Positions 25,399 to 34,986 are shown, numbered from the stretch's first letter. The stretch is DNA of 64,000 nucleotides from Shinella lacus (GCF_010994755.1 NZ_WHSB02000004.1:372001-436000), one strand, 5' to 3'. Translations and numbers: made by a program. Notes: generated by a model from the letters alone, not told the origin.

Positions 25399-26358
25399 TC
25401 AGTTGATCGAGAGCTTCTTCATCTTCCGGTAAAGCGTCGCGCGGCTGATGCCGAGCTGGTCGGCCGCCTGGCTGACATTGCCGCCGGCGCGCGAAAGCAC
25501 GCGGCGAAGCGCTGCGCGCTCGGCATCGTCGAGGTCGCCGCCTTCCTCCGCCCGGTTCTCATGCAGGAGATCGGACGCGGGAACGCCGGCGGCGATACGC
25601 CGGTCGTCGAGGCCCAGGAACTGGCGCGCCGCGCGGGTGGCGCCGAGCACGAGATCGTCGCGGTCGACGGCAAGAAGCGCCGGTGCCGCGCGGCCATCGA
25701 CGGGGACGAGCAGGATGCGGGCGGCGGCGAAGGCGCGGCGGAACAACCCCGCCTCGATGCGGGCGGCCGCGTCGCGCACGGCCTGCGAGAGGATCGACAT
25801 GGTCATCTCGTTCGCATCGTCGCGGCAGGTGGAGATGTCGATCGCGGCAGCGATGCGGCCGGTATGATCGCGGATCGGCGCCGTCGTGCAGGAGAGCCCG
25901 GTATTCTGCGAGAGGAAATGCTGGTCGCGGAGGATCAGCACCGGCCGCTCGTCGGCAAGCGCCGTGCCGATGCCATTGGTGCCGACGCTCGCCTCGCTCC
26001 AGACCGTGCCGGACCAGAGCCCGACGCCGCGGAAATCGCGATCGTCGCCGGCAGCACCCCGGCGTTCCAGCGCAATGCCGTTCTCGTCCGTCAGGAGCAG
26101 GCAGCAGCCGGCCTTGCCGACGGTGGCAAACAGCCGGTCGATCTCGCCGGATGCTTCCTCGATGAGGGCGCTGGAGCGGGCGCGGGCCTGGCGGAATTCC
26201 GATTCGGTGAGCCGCCAGGGCACGCGCGCCTCTTCCGGAGAAAGGCCATGCAGGGTGAGGCAGCGCCGCCACGAGGCGGCAACGGGCGAACTCGCCGCAG
26301 CCGAGGCATGGGCCGCAACGGTCTGAACATGATCCGCGTGATCGAAACGCGCAGGCAT
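25399..26358 (-). CDS. GAF-Fis transcriptional regulator without AAA+ domain (AcoR-like)
   Basis: A 319-residue regulator. The N-terminal AcoR-type region (SSPVAASWRRCLTLHGL) leads into a GAF domain (about 60-190, with WSEASVGTNGIGTALADERP and FLSQNTGLSCTTAPIRDHTG). After a middle stretch the C-terminus is a Fis-type helix-turn-helix (about 275-317, GGNVSQAADQLGISRATLYR). The AAA+ sigma-54-activating domain of AcoR proteins (GESGTGKE, GAFTGA) is absent. It probably senses an alcohol or aldehyde and controls the ALDH gene just downstream. GGGGAGGAG sets the start. Confidence 0.9.
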   Translation of the reverse strand: MPARFDHADHVQTVAAHASAAASSPVAASWRRCLTLHGLSPEEARVPWRLTESEFRQARARSSALIEEASGEIDRLFATVGKAGCCLLLTDENGIALERRGAAGDDRDFRGVGLWSGTVWSEASVGTNGIGTALADERPVLILRDQHFLSQNTGLSCTTAPIRDHTGRIAAAIDISTCRDDANEMTMSILSQAVRDAAARIEAGLFRRAFAAARILLVPVDGRAAPALLAVDRDDLVLGATRAARQFLGLDDRRIAAGVPASDLLHENRAEEGGDLDDAERAALRRVLSRAGGNVSQAADQLGISRATLYRKMKKLSIN

Positions 26359-26546
26359 CCGCTCTCCTCCCCGAAAGCTTCCGACCGATCGTCGCATTAG
26401 AATACAACGCTCAAGGACTATAGCCACGTTTCTGCCGGCTGGTCCAGCAGCACCAAGGTCGAAGCCTCCATGTGGTAACGGCGCCCTGCCCCGACAAGGC
26501 TGTTTCCAAGCACCACGCCGCCTGTTACGACTGCGCCTCCCTTTCC

Positions 26547-27746
26547 ATGACCGATTTCATCATGCTTCGTGACTTTTCCGCCCAGGCCCTTTTCATGGGC
26601 GTCCTCACCGCCTTCGTCGGCTTTGCCAGCTCCTTCGCGGTCGTGCTGCACGGCCTCACCGGCGTCGGCGCCACGGAGGCGCAGGCCACGTCCGGCCTCA
26701 TGGCCGTCTGCGTGGCGCTTGGCGTGAGCATGATCCTGCTCAGCGCCGTGACCAGGCTTCCGATCGCCATCGCCTGGTCGACGCCGGGCGCGGCCCTGCT
26801 CGCCAATTCCGGTCCCATCGAGGGCGGTTTCCAGACGGCGGTCGGCGGGTTTCTCGTCTGTGGCGTGCTGATCGTCATTGCCGGCCTCTGGAAGCCGCTC
26901 GGGCGCATGGTCGCCGCCATTCCAACCTCGCTCGCCAACGCCATGCTTGCGGGCGTGCTGATCGGCCTTTGTTTCGCGCCAGCCAAGGCGATCGCCTTCA
27001 ATCCCTTGCTCGGCCTGCCGATCGTGCTGGCCTGGGCAATCGTCGGCGCGTTCAACCGGCTCTATGCGGTGCCGGCGGCGCTTGCCGCCTTCATCGCCGT
27101 ACTGGCCTTCGGCGTCGAGGTGCCGCCGGGCGCGCTGGCCGGCCTCGCTGATTCGCTGGCGCCGAACCCGGAATTCGTGATGCCAATCTTCACAGTGGCG
27201 GGCTTCGTCGGCATCGCCTTGCCGCTGTTCATCGTCACCATGGCCTCGCAGAATATTCCGGGCATCGCCGTGCTGAAGGTCAACGGCTACGAACCCGCGC
27301 CAGCGCCCCTTTTCGCCACGACCGGCGTCTTTTCCCTGCTCTCGGCCCCCTTCGGCAGCCACGCGGTGAACCTCGCGGCCATCACCGCCGCCATGTGCGC
27401 CGGCAGCGATGCCCATCCGGACCCGAAGAGACGCTATTGGGCGCCGATCGTCGCGGGTGTCTGCTATGTGGTGTTCGGCCCCTTCGTCGGCGCGGTCACA
27501 GCCTTCGTCGCCCTCGCCCCGCCGATCCTCATACAGGCGGTCGCCGGCCTCGCGCTGATCAGCGCCTTCGCCAATTCCGCGCTCAATGCCTTCAAGGAAA
27601 TCGAGGGACGCGAAGCGGCGGCAGTGACCTTCCTCGTTACCGCCTCGGGCGTCTCGTTTGCCGGCATTTCCGGCGCGTTCTGGGGACTGGTCGCCGGCGG
27701 CCTGATGCTGGGGCTCGCCCGGCTCACCGCCAAGCGCCGCGGCTGA
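26547..27746 (+). CDS. BenE-family benzoate/H+ symporter
   Basis: A 399-residue inner-membrane protein with about 12 hydrophobic spans of the nucleobase/benzoate transporter fold. BenE landmarks are WSTPGAALLANSG, FVMPIFTVAGFVGIALPLFI, VTMASQNIPGIAVLK (the NIPG motif) and FGSHAVNLAAITAAMC. The family carries benzoate or related aromatic acids with protons, but no benzoate-degrading genes are nearby. The start is uncertain: ATG 26547 is used, GTG 26472 and ATG 26562 are alternatives, and no good ribosome site is visible. It is divergent from the GAF-Fis regulator. Confidence 0.9.
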   Translation: MTDFIMLRDFSAQALFMGVLTAFVGFASSFAVVLHGLTGVGATEAQATSGLMAVCVALGVSMILLSAVTRLPIAIAWSTPGAALLANSGPIEGGFQTAVGGFLVCGVLIVIAGLWKPLGRMVAAIPTSLANAMLAGVLIGLCFAPAKAIAFNPLLGLPIVLAWAIVGAFNRLYAVPAALAAFIAVLAFGVEVPPGALAGLADSLAPNPEFVMPIFTVAGFVGIALPLFIVTMASQNIPGIAVLKVNGYEPAPAPLFATTGVFSLLSAPFGSHAVNLAAITAAMCAGSDAHPDPKRRYWAPIVAGVCYVVFGPFVGAVTAFVALAPPILIQAVAGLALISAFANSALNAFKEIEGREAAAVTFLVTASGVSFAGISGAFWGLVAGGLMLGLARLTAKRRG

Positions 27747-27750
27747 AACC

Positions 27751-29205
27751 TTACTGCTGGAACGGCAGCGGCTGGCCGTTGATCAGCACCTTGCCGTCCT
27801 CGCCGACCTTGAGGTCCCAGACCTGCGCGCCGCCGCCCGCGTCACGCGCGAGGCCCTTCATCATCAAAAGCCCGAAGGCCGCCTGGCCGAACTCCGGCAC
27901 GGTGGCGGCATTCTTCTGGAGATAGGCGACCGTCTTGTCGAACTCGCGCATGGTGATCTTCACGTCGGCGCTGTGGCGATCCTTCTGTTCCGGATAGACG
28001 AGCATCGTGCCGGACAGGTGCACGTCATAGATCGGCGAGACCGCCGAGACGTCCTCGAACTGCACCGTCATCGAGCCGTCCGGCAGGATGATGCGGCCGA
28101 TCTCCTTGTTCTGCGCCTCGGTCAGCGGTTCCGTCTTGGTGAAATCCGCATTGTCGAGCAGATAGGTGACAGCGCCGGCAAGGTCGAGATTGGTGACGGC
28201 CGCCTTGAAGGTCGCCCGCTCCGGCAGCGCGCCCTCGAAGGCGACGGGCAGCACGCCGGCCGGCGGCTTCGGTCCTTCGACGTCGAAACCGAACCCGAAG
28301 CGGGTCGAATGCGCGATGCCGTTCATGTCGAGATTGTAGCTGACGGCCGCCGCGCCGAACGTGCCCTTGTCCGTTCCGACCGTCACGTTCGAAGCCTTGA
28401 TCGTCTCCGTCAGGTTGTCGAAGATCGGCATGGAGGCGCGCAGCAACTCCTTCAGCCGCGCCGCATCCGGCGCTTCGAGCTTGTCCTTGTGCATGTTGTC
28501 GAGCACGAAGAAGACGAGTTCCTGCATCACCTTGTAGCGCGCGCCATCCAGGCTGACATCGATATCGACCGTGTCCGCCCCGATATCGACGCGGCCACTC
28601 GGGCCTCCGGTGATCGTCTCGGCAAAGGCCTTCATCACGCCGGTGCTGGTGATGTCGAGCGTGCCGGCATCCTTCTTCTCGGCCGCAACGCGCATCGCCG
28701 TCTCGCCGACGCTGGCCGTCACGCTTTCCTGCGAGGAGGTGCTGGTGAAGGCGAGCCGCTTTGCCGTCCAGTCGGCGGAGGTGAAATAGAGGATTTCCGG
28801 ATCGTAGATGCCGTCGAGCTTCATCGACTCGACGAGATAGGTGAAGGAGTTCTTGCCGGGTGCGGCGTCGATCGTGCCCTTGATGTCGAGACTGTCGTTC
28901 GCCTCGATGCGGTAGGTGCCCTCCGGCATCGGCCGCAGATAGGCCGTCAGCGGCTTCAGGCCCTCGACCTGCACCGCGCCGGTCTTCGCCTTGTCGATGA
29001 GCACCGTCGGGTTGAAGCGCAGCTCGTAGAACGAGCTTGCGGCCTTCACCGTCACCAGGCCGGCGTCGATCATATCCTGCGGCAGGTAGCGCGTCAGCTT
29101 CTGCTGCATGCTCTCGGCCCCGGATGCCGAGACCTCCTGTGCCAGAGCAGGGCTTGCGCAGACGAGCGCAAGGGCGGCCGAGGCCATCAGGATCTGTCGT
29201 CGCAT
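27751..29205 (-). CDS. Large secreted protein of unknown function
   Basis: A 484-residue protein with a clear signal peptide (MRRQILMASAALALVCASPALA). The mature part is rich in beta-type strands with alternating charged and hydrophobic residues. It has one central predicted-helical section (about 225-275) and no cysteines in the mature chain that I see. It ends with WDLKVGEDGKVLINGQPLPF, a motif also seen at the end of DUF2125/DUF945-like periplasmic proteins. I do not assign a family. It is convergent with the BenE gene (4 bp between stops) and is probably periplasmic or outer-membrane associated. Confidence 0.75.
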   Translation of the reverse strand: MRRQILMASAALALVCASPALAQEVSASGAESMQQKLTRYLPQDMIDAGLVTVKAASSFYELRFNPTVLIDKAKTGAVQVEGLKPLTAYLRPMPEGTYRIEANDSLDIKGTIDAAPGKNSFTYLVESMKLDGIYDPEILYFTSADWTAKRLAFTSTSSQESVTASVGETAMRVAAEKKDAGTLDITSTGVMKAFAETITGGPSGRVDIGADTVDIDVSLDGARYKVMQELVFFVLDNMHKDKLEAPDAARLKELLRASMPIFDNLTETIKASNVTVGTDKGTFGAAAVSYNLDMNGIAHSTRFGFGFDVEGPKPPAGVLPVAFEGALPERATFKAAVTNLDLAGAVTYLLDNADFTKTEPLTEAQNKEIGRIILPDGSMTVQFEDVSAVSPIYDVHLSGTMLVYPEQKDRHSADVKITMREFDKTVAYLQKNAATVPEFGQAAFGLLMMKGLARDAGGGAQVWDLKVGEDGKVLINGQPLPFQQ

Positions 29206-29292
29206 CGTGGTCTCCTTCGCCGATCTGGTCTATACCCAACATCCAATCGTGACCGCACCATGTCAATGCGGGGGTCAATCGGGGCGCGGGCC

Positions 29293-29321
29293 TTGCATTT
29301 CCGGGCATTCTCGTTTATCGA
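29293..29321 (+). promoter_or_regulatory. Promoter candidate for rplY
   Basis: TTGCAT (29293-29298), a 17-base spacer and TATCGA (29316-29321), 127 bases upstream of the start codon. A moderate match to a sigma-70 promoter. Confidence 0.35.
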
Positions 29322-29448
29322 GCCCCCGTCCGCGTAGACACCCTTGGAGGCAATGCGGATGAGGCTTTCAAAAAATCCTCAAGTTTTACGCAGCCGCGGT
29401 TCACTCCGCCTGCGCAAAGCTCTCCAGTAACACACGAAAGGTTAAGCC

Positions 29449-30060
29449 ATGAGCCACGACACTTACGAGCTCAAGGCCGAAACGCGCGAACGGGTTGGTA
29501 AGGGGTCCTCCCGTGAACTTCGCCGCAACGGTCTTATTCCTGCAGTTATCTATGGCGACAAGCAGTCCCCGCTTTCGATCGCCATCTCGACCAAGGACGT
29601 CACCCAGCGTATCCACGCCGGCGGCTTCAAGACGACGGTCGCCACGATCGACGTCAACGGCGAGAAGATCAAGGTGCTCCCGAAGGACTACCAGCTTGAT
29701 CCGGTCCGCGACTTCACCATGCATGTCGACTTCCTCCGCGTTTCGGGCGACACCCATGTCGTCGTCGAAGTGCCGGTTCACTTCGTCAACGAAGAGAAGT
29801 CCCCGGGCATCAAGGCCGGCGGCGTTCTGAACATCGTACGCCACGCTGTCGAGCTGCATGCTTCGGCCGGCGACATTCCGGAATTCCTGACGGCCGACCT
29901 CGCTGGCCTCAAGGTCGGCGACGGCATCCACATTTCCAACATCAAGCTGCCCAAGGGCACGAGCCCGGTCATCACCGACCGCGACTTCACGATCGCCACC
30001 ATCGCCGTTCCGGCTGCTGGCGTGAAGGAAGAAGAAGAAGTGGCTGCTACGGAAGAATAA
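29449..30060 (+). CDS. rplY: 50S ribosomal protein L25 (general stress protein Ctc form)
   Basis: A 203-residue long-form L25 with two domains. The 5S rRNA-binding N-terminal part (about 1-95) has [21 protein letters not shown] and [15 protein letters not shown]. The C-terminal TL5/Ctc domain (about 100-190) has [20 protein letters not shown], and an acidic Glu-rich tail ends the protein. AAAGGTT precedes the ATG. In many bacteria pth and ychF follow immediately; here pth begins about 3.5 kb downstream, after two signalling genes and a terminator. Confidence 0.96.
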   Translation: MSHDTYELKAETRERVGKGSSRELRRNGLIPAVIYGDKQSPLSIAISTKDVTQRIHAGGFKTTVATIDVNGEKIKVLPKDYQLDPVRDFTMHVDFLRVSGDTHVVVEVPVHFVNEEKSPGIKAGGVLNIVRHAVELHASAGDIPEFLTADLAGLKVGDGIHISNIKLPKGTSPVITDRDFTIATIAVPAAGVKEEEEVAATEE

Positions 30061-30086
30061 TCCCTCTTAACGGGATCCTTCTCGAA

Positions 30087-30118
30087 AACCCCGCATCCGC
30101 CCGGATGCGGGGTTTTTC
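30087..30118 (+). terminator. Rho-independent terminator of rplY
   Basis: AACCCCGCATCCG (30087-30099) pairs with CGGATGCGGGGTT (30102-30114) and is followed by a T run. It uncouples rplY from the genes downstream. Confidence 0.93.
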
Positions 30119-30292
30119 TTTGTCAAAATGCCAGCGCTACCGTTGCGGGAAGTCTGAATTATCAGCACTTTTCCGGATCGGCATTTCAGCAACATTTAAG
30201 ACTTTGGTGAAAGGCTAAGCCCGGGAAGAACGACGAAAGCCTAAGAGGGGCACTATGGGCTGGCTTCGCATCATGGCAGGGGGGCAACCGGC

Positions 30293-32689
30293 ATGAAAAT
30301 GCATTCGGTGGAGAGCCGCTTCATTGCCATCGTCATCGGCGCCCTGCTCGTTTTCGTGGCACCGCTCTTCGTGCTCTTCCTCATCCTGTCGTCCGACCGC
30401 GTGGCGCGCGAGCGCCTGGAAAACACCGAAGTGCTGCTGAAGGCCAATGTGCAGGCGCTCGGAAAACCGCTGTGGGATTTCGACAAGGACAGCATCGACC
30501 AGATCGTCGGCGCGCTCCAGGCGGACGCCGATATCAGCTTCGTGCGCGTGCGCGACACCTCGGATGTGATCGACATCCGCAAGCCCGAACTCAGCCCCGA
30601 TCCGAACGACGCGCGCTCCATCGTCAAGACCGATATCCTCTACCGCGCCAGCGACGGCATCAAGAAGGTCGGCTCGGCGGAAATCTGGATCCGCAAGGAA
30701 GGCCTGTTCTCGCGCTTCACCAAGGACGAGATGGGCATCTTCGCCATCTTCTTCTTTGCCGTGGCAACGCTCTTCACCGCTGCCATCATCGGCAACCGCA
30801 TCACCATCATCCGCCCGCTGATGCGCCTGACGGCGGCGATCGAGGCGACCCGGCGGCTCGGCTCGCGCCATCATGTCGACTGGACCTCGAACGACGAGAT
30901 GGGCGCGCTCGCCCATAATTTCAACGAGATGCAGAGCAAGCTGGAGCGCGAGGAAAACGAGCTGAAGCTGGCGCATACCCGCGCCACCGACATCTACAAC
31001 CTCACGCCCGCCATGCTCTTCTCCATCGATGCGGCGAACCGCATCACCGCCGTCAGCGACTACTGGCTGACCGCGACCGGCTACCGCCGCGAGCATGTGA
31101 TCGGCCAGGAATTCACCGATTTCGTCGCCGAGGAATGCCGCGAAACCTACCGCAAACGCCACGCGACCAGCAAATCGGAGGCCGGCATCTGCGAGGTGAC
31201 GGTGCGCTTCCGCTGCGCCGATGGCAGCGTGATCGACGTGCTGATCCTTGAAACCGGCGCGGAGGCGAGCAGCGGCCGCCAGGCGCTGTCGCTCTCGGTC
31301 ATGACCGATGTCACCGACCTCAAGGAGGCGGAAAACCGCAACCACCGCCAGGCGATCACCGACCACCTGACGGGCCTGCTCAACCGCCAGGGCTTCGAGG
31401 GCGTGCTCGACGAGCTGATCGGCGAGGTCGACACGCTCGGCCACCAACTCGCCTGCCTCTTCGTCGACCTCGACCGCTTCAAGTGGATCAACGACAATCT
31501 CGGCCATGCCGCCGGCGACGACGTGCTCTGCCAGGTGGCGATGCGCCTGCGCCGGCAGTTGCGCGCCAATGACCGGATCGCGCGGCTCGGCGGCGACGAA
31601 TTCGCCATCCTGCTTTCCGCGCCGAACGCCCGCCAGCTCGCCCTGGATGTCAGCGAACGCCTGGTTTCAAGCCTGCGCGCGCCGCTCGTCGTCAACGGCG
31701 CCGAACTCAATGTCAGCGCCAGCATCGGCGTCGCGATCTATCCCGACCACGCCGCCACGGCCGCCTGCCTGCTGCAAAAGTCGGACATGGCCATGTATGC
31801 CCGCAAGCGCGACGGCAAGAACGGCGTGCAGCTCTTCGACAACAACATGGTCGATATCGCCCGCAAGCGCCTGGAAACCGAGCAGTTCATCGATCAGGGC
31901 CTGCGCGACGACTGGTTTACCGCCTATCTCCAGCCGATCGTCTGCCTGTCCGACGGGCGCGTGGCCGGCTTCGAGGCGCTGATGCGCCTGAACCACCCCG
32001 AGCGCGGCCTGCTGCCGCCGGCCGAGATCATCGGCATTGCCGAGGAGAACGGCTCGATCGGCCGCATCGGCGATTGCATCCTGTCGAAATCCATCGCCAG
32101 CCTCGCCGTCATCTCCAAGCTCGACGGGCTGTCCGACACCTATCTCGCGGTCAATTTCTCGCCCTTGCAGTTCGAGCCGGTCCTGCCGAACCGCCTTGCC
32201 GCCCTGCTGCTCGAAAACGGCATCACGCCCTCGCGCATCGTCGTGGAAATCACCGAGGCCGTGCTGATGCTCGACAATCCGGTGGTGCGCGACGTGCTCG
32301 ACGCGCTCTCCGAGCTCGGCTGCCGCATCGCGCTCGACGATTTCGGCACCGGCTATTCGTCGCTTTCCTACCTGAACCGCTTCCCCGTCGATATCGTCAA
32401 GGTCGACCAGTCCTTCACCCGCTCGCTGTCCTCCGACCAGCCGGACGTGCGCCGCAAGAGCCGCATGCTGGTCGAAGGCATCCGCACCATCTCGCACCAG
32501 ATGGGCTGCGCGGTCGTGGCCGAGGGCATCGAGACGGAGGAACAATGGGACATCCTCCAGGCGATGAACATCGAGTTCGGCCAGGGCTATCTGCTGAGCC
32601 GGCCGCTGCCGCTTGACGCGCTGCTTCAAAAGCTGGACGAATTCACGATGCCGGCCAGGCCGCCCGAGCGCCTGGCCGCCGCCTCCTGA
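30293..32689 (+). CDS. Membrane GGDEF-EAL protein with HAMP and PAS domains
   Basis: A 798-residue c-di-GMP enzyme. TM1 is at about 10-32, then a periplasmic sensor loop of about 120 residues, TM2 (about 150-172), HAMP (about 175-225), PAS (about 235-350), GGDEF (about 358-515) and EAL (about 535-785). The cyclase motif RLGGDEFAILL is intact. The phosphodiesterase motif GFEALMRL, the IVVEITE strand, LDDFGTGYSSLSYL and AVVAEGIETEEQW are intact, so either activity is possible. A solute-binding protein gene follows after 20 bp and is probably its periplasmic partner. Confidence 0.93.
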   Translation: MKMHSVESRFIAIVIGALLVFVAPLFVLFLILSSDRVARERLENTEVLLKANVQALGKPLWDFDKDSIDQIVGALQADADISFVRVRDTSDVIDIRKPELSPDPNDARSIVKTDILYRASDGIKKVGSAEIWIRKEGLFSRFTKDEMGIFAIFFFAVATLFTAAIIGNRITIIRPLMRLTAAIEATRRLGSRHHVDWTSNDEMGALAHNFNEMQSKLEREENELKLAHTRATDIYNLTPAMLFSIDAANRITAVSDYWLTATGYRREHVIGQEFTDFVAEECRETYRKRHATSKSEAGICEVTVRFRCADGSVIDVLILETGAEASSGRQALSLSVMTDVTDLKEAENRNHRQAITDHLTGLLNRQGFEGVLDELIGEVDTLGHQLACLFVDLDRFKWINDNLGHAAGDDVLCQVAMRLRRQLRANDRIARLGGDEFAILLSAPNARQLALDVSERLVSSLRAPLVVNGAELNVSASIGVAIYPDHAATAACLLQKSDMAMYARKRDGKNGVQLFDNNMVDIARKRLETEQFIDQGLRDDWFTAYLQPIVCLSDGRVAGFEALMRLNHPERGLLPPAEIIGIAEENGSIGRIGDCILSKSIASLAVISKLDGLSDTYLAVNFSPLQFEPVLPNRLAALLLENGITPSRIVVEITEAVLMLDNPVVRDVLDALSELGCRIALDDFGTGYSSLSYLNRFPVDIVKVDQSFTRSLSSDQPDVRRKSRMLVEGIRTISHQMGCAVVAEGIETEEQWDILQAMNIEFGQGYLLSRPLPLDALLQKLDEFTMPARPPERLAAAS

Positions 32690-32709
32690 CGAGGAACGAG
32701 GACGAGACG

Positions 32710-33459
32710 ATGAAGACGCTGTTTTTGACGCTCAGCCTGTCGCTCGCCCCCCTCTCCGCACCGCTTGCCGAAACGCTGCATTTCGTCACCGAGGAATACG
32801 CCCCTTTCAACTACACGAAGGACGGCAAGATCACCGGCATCGCGGTCGACCAGGTCGAGGCGATCGCCAAGGCGGCCGGCATCGACTACACGCTGGAAAT
32901 CATGCCCTGGGCGCGTGCCTTCGCCATGGCCGAAAACCAGCCGATGCATTGCGTCTTCACCACGGGCTACAACCGCGAGCGCGCCGAGCGCTTCGTCTGG
33001 GTCAATCCGCTCCTCAAGGACCAGATGGTTCTCCTGAAGCGCAAGGGCGAAAAATACGATGGGCTGACGATCGTCAAGGCGCGCGAATTGAGGGTCGGCT
33101 CGCAGCGCGGCGACTTCGCCGTCGAGGCGCTCGAACTGATCGGCTTCAAGGACATCGATCTCGCAAGCGATATCGACATCACCGTGCGCAAGCTCCTGAG
33201 CGGCCGCATCGACCTGATGCCCACCTCCATCAAGACCTACGAGAAAATGGTGAAGGACGGCCAGCCGGTCGAAAAGGCGATGATGTTGGCCGGCCAGGTC
33301 TACGGCATCGCCTGCCACAAGGACACGCCGCCAGACCTCATCAAGAGCCTGCAGGCCGAACTCGACAAGCTGATCATGAGCGGAGAGCAGGACCGCATCT
33401 TCACCGCCTACGGCCTGCCGCCGAGCACCCGCACCGCGGAGAACGGCGCGAAGAAATAA
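32710..33459 (+). CDS. Periplasmic solute-binding protein (SBP_bac_3 type)
   Basis: A 249-residue protein with a signal peptide (to about residue 20, APLAE). One type II periplasmic binding fold follows: LHFVTEEYAPFNYTKDGKIT, a GIAVDQVEAIAKAAGIDY helix, MPWARAFAMAE, and the C-terminal LIKSLQAELDKLIMSGE. No permease or ATPase gene is near. It begins 20 bp after the GGDEF-EAL gene with GAGGACGAGA between. A sensory rather than transport role is inferred: ligand binding could be relayed to the cyclase through its periplasmic loop. Confidence 0.88.
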   Translation: MKTLFLTLSLSLAPLSAPLAETLHFVTEEYAPFNYTKDGKITGIAVDQVEAIAKAAGIDYTLEIMPWARAFAMAENQPMHCVFTTGYNRERAERFVWVNPLLKDQMVLLKRKGEKYDGLTIVKARELRVGSQRGDFAVEALELIGFKDIDLASDIDITVRKLLSGRIDLMPTSIKTYEKMVKDGQPVEKAMMLAGQVYGIACHKDTPPDLIKSLQAELDKLIMSGEQDRIFTAYGLPPSTRTAENGAKK

Positions 33460-33531
33460 TCTTCAACGGTTGACTTTAGGCCACTTTCGCGGTGGTGAAA
33501 GCGGCAACAGATCGTTTTGACGGATCCTTCC

Positions 33532-34248
33532 ATGCTGATCATCGCCGGGCTCGGCAATCCGGGCGCAAAATATGCGGGCAACCGCCACAATATCGGTTTC
33601 ATGGCGGTGGACGCGATCCACCGCAAGAACCCGTTCTCGCCCTGGTCGAAGAAGTTCAAGGCGGAAATCTCCGAAGGCGAGATTGCCGGGGAGAAGGTGC
33701 TGCTCGTCAAGCCGCAGACCTTCATGAACCTGTCGGGCGAATCCGTCGGCGAGGCGATGCGCTTTTTCAAGCTCGAACCCAAGGACATCGTCGCGATCTA
33801 CGACGAACTGGACCTTGCCCCCGGCAAGGCACGCATCAAGACCGGCGGCGGCCATGGCGGGCACAACGGCATCAAGTCGATCGACGCCCATTGCGGCCGG
33901 GAATACCGCCGGCTGCGCCTCGGCATCGGCCATCCGGGTGTGAAGGAACTCGTCACCAACCATGTGCTCGGCGACTTCGCCAAAGCCGACCACACCTGGC
34001 TCGACCCGCTGCTCGACGAACTGGCCCTCAATGCCGAGATGCTGGTGCGCGGCGAGGATTCGCAGCTGATGAACAAGCTGGCGCTCGCCACCGGCAGCAA
34101 GCCGGACGGGGAAAAAGCACCCGCGCAAAAACCCGCCGCCCAATCCCACATCCGCGCGGCCCGCAACCACGCCCAGCCCAAGATTCTCCCGACGACGGGA
34201 CCGATGGCGGAGATGCTGAAGAAGCTGCTCGGCAACAAGGGCGAGTGA
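33532..34248 (+). CDS. pth: Peptidyl-tRNA hydrolase
   Basis: A 238-residue enzyme that frees tRNA from stalled peptidyl-tRNA. The catalytic histidine H19 is in [22 protein letters not shown] carries the binding asparagine, and [20 protein letters not shown] has the catalytic aspartate. Compared with the usual 190 residues there is a C-terminal extension of about 45 residues rich in Lys/Pro/Ala, common in rhizobial Pth. ATG 33532 is used; a TTG five codons upstream is possible. It is followed by clpS and ychF rather than joined to rplY. Confidence 0.95.
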   Translation: MLIIAGLGNPGAKYAGNRHNIGFMAVDAIHRKNPFSPWSKKFKAEISEGEIAGEKVLLVKPQTFMNLSGESVGEAMRFFKLEPKDIVAIYDELDLAPGKARIKTGGGHGGHNGIKSIDAHCGREYRRLRLGIGHPGVKELVTNHVLGDFAKADHTWLDPLLDELALNAEMLVRGEDSQLMNKLALATGSKPDGEKAPAQKPAAQSHIRAARNHAQPKILPTTGPMAEMLKKLLGNKGE

Positions 34249-34251
34249 TCG

Positions 34252-34635
34252 CTACAGCCAGCGCAGCGTCTGGAGACGGTAGAGAAACAGGTCCCACAGC
34301 CAGGCAAACCCGGTCTCGATGCCGTGCGCGATAACACCGGACGCACCCTCGGAGCACAGCATCACGGCGATGCCGGCAAACCCGCAGCCGAGGGTGGAAT
34401 TGCGGAAATTCCGCCAGGAATCGAGCCGGTAATAGCCGGCATCGTCATATTCTGTGCCGAGGATATGGTCGTCCATATTGTAACCGTCGCTGATCATGAG
34501 ATCCAGCATCGGCTTGTCCGACAGCCGGTCGGGCAGGACGTTGAAGACCGCGCGGCAGACATGCCCGACCGCCCCCAGAATGAGGAAGAGCACGAAGGCG
34601 ACGGCATAATGCCAGGTGGAGGCTTCTTCGAACAT
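34252..34635 (-). CDS. Small membrane protein of unknown function
   Basis: A 127-residue protein with a hydrophobic N-terminal segment (about 10-32, YAVAFVLFLILGAVGHV) and further hydrophobic stretches at about 82-96 and 102-120, so two or three membrane spans. Between them is an Asp/Tyr-rich stretch (DGYNMDDHILGTEYDDAGYY). No family is recognised. It is convergent with pth (3 bp between stops). Confidence 0.65.
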   Translation of the reverse strand: MFEEASTWHYAVAFVLFLILGAVGHVCRAVFNVLPDRLSDKPMLDLMISDGYNMDDHILGTEYDDAGYYRLDSWRNFRNSTLGCGFAGIAVMLCSEGASGVIAHGIETGFAWLWDLFLYRLQTLRWL

Positions 34636-34674
34636 GACGGCATGTTAGACAGAAACCGCTAATATCGGGTGAAA

Positions 34675-34986
34675 CTACTCTTCCGGCTCCGTCTGGAACA
34701 TCAGCGGGAATCCCGCCTCCTTGGCGAGGTCGGTCGCCTCCTTCGCCTTGGTTTCGGCGATGTCGCGGGCGCAGACGACGACCACGCAGGTGCCGAGCTT
34801 GTGCGCGGTGATCATCACGCGCTGGCTCGCATCCGCGTTCATGCGGAAGACGGCCTTCAGCACCAGCACGACGAATTCGCGCGGCGTGTAATCGTCGTTG
34901 ACGAGGATGACCTTGTAGAGCTTCGGCCGTTCGAGCTTGGGCTTCGTGTCGATCTTCGGGGTGAGGGTAACATCACCATTGCTCAT
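34675..34986 (-). CDS. clpS: ATP-dependent Clp protease adaptor ClpS
   Basis: A 103-residue N-end-rule adaptor that binds N-terminal hydrophobic residues of substrates and the ClpA N-domain. Core motifs are LYKVILVNDDYTPREFVVLV (containing the NDDYTPREFV specificity signature) and VMITAHKLGTCVVVVCARDI with the histidine that contacts the substrate alpha-amino group. EAGFPLMFQTEPEE closes it. Rhizobia usually encode two ClpS paralogs; without the clpA neighbour this may be the second (ClpS2-like) copy. It is divergent from ychF. Confidence 0.94.
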   Translation of the reverse strand: MSNGDVTLTPKIDTKPKLERPKLYKVILVNDDYTPREFVVLVLKAVFRMNADASQRVMITAHKLGTCVVVVCARDIAETKAKEATDLAKEAGFPLMFQTEPEE

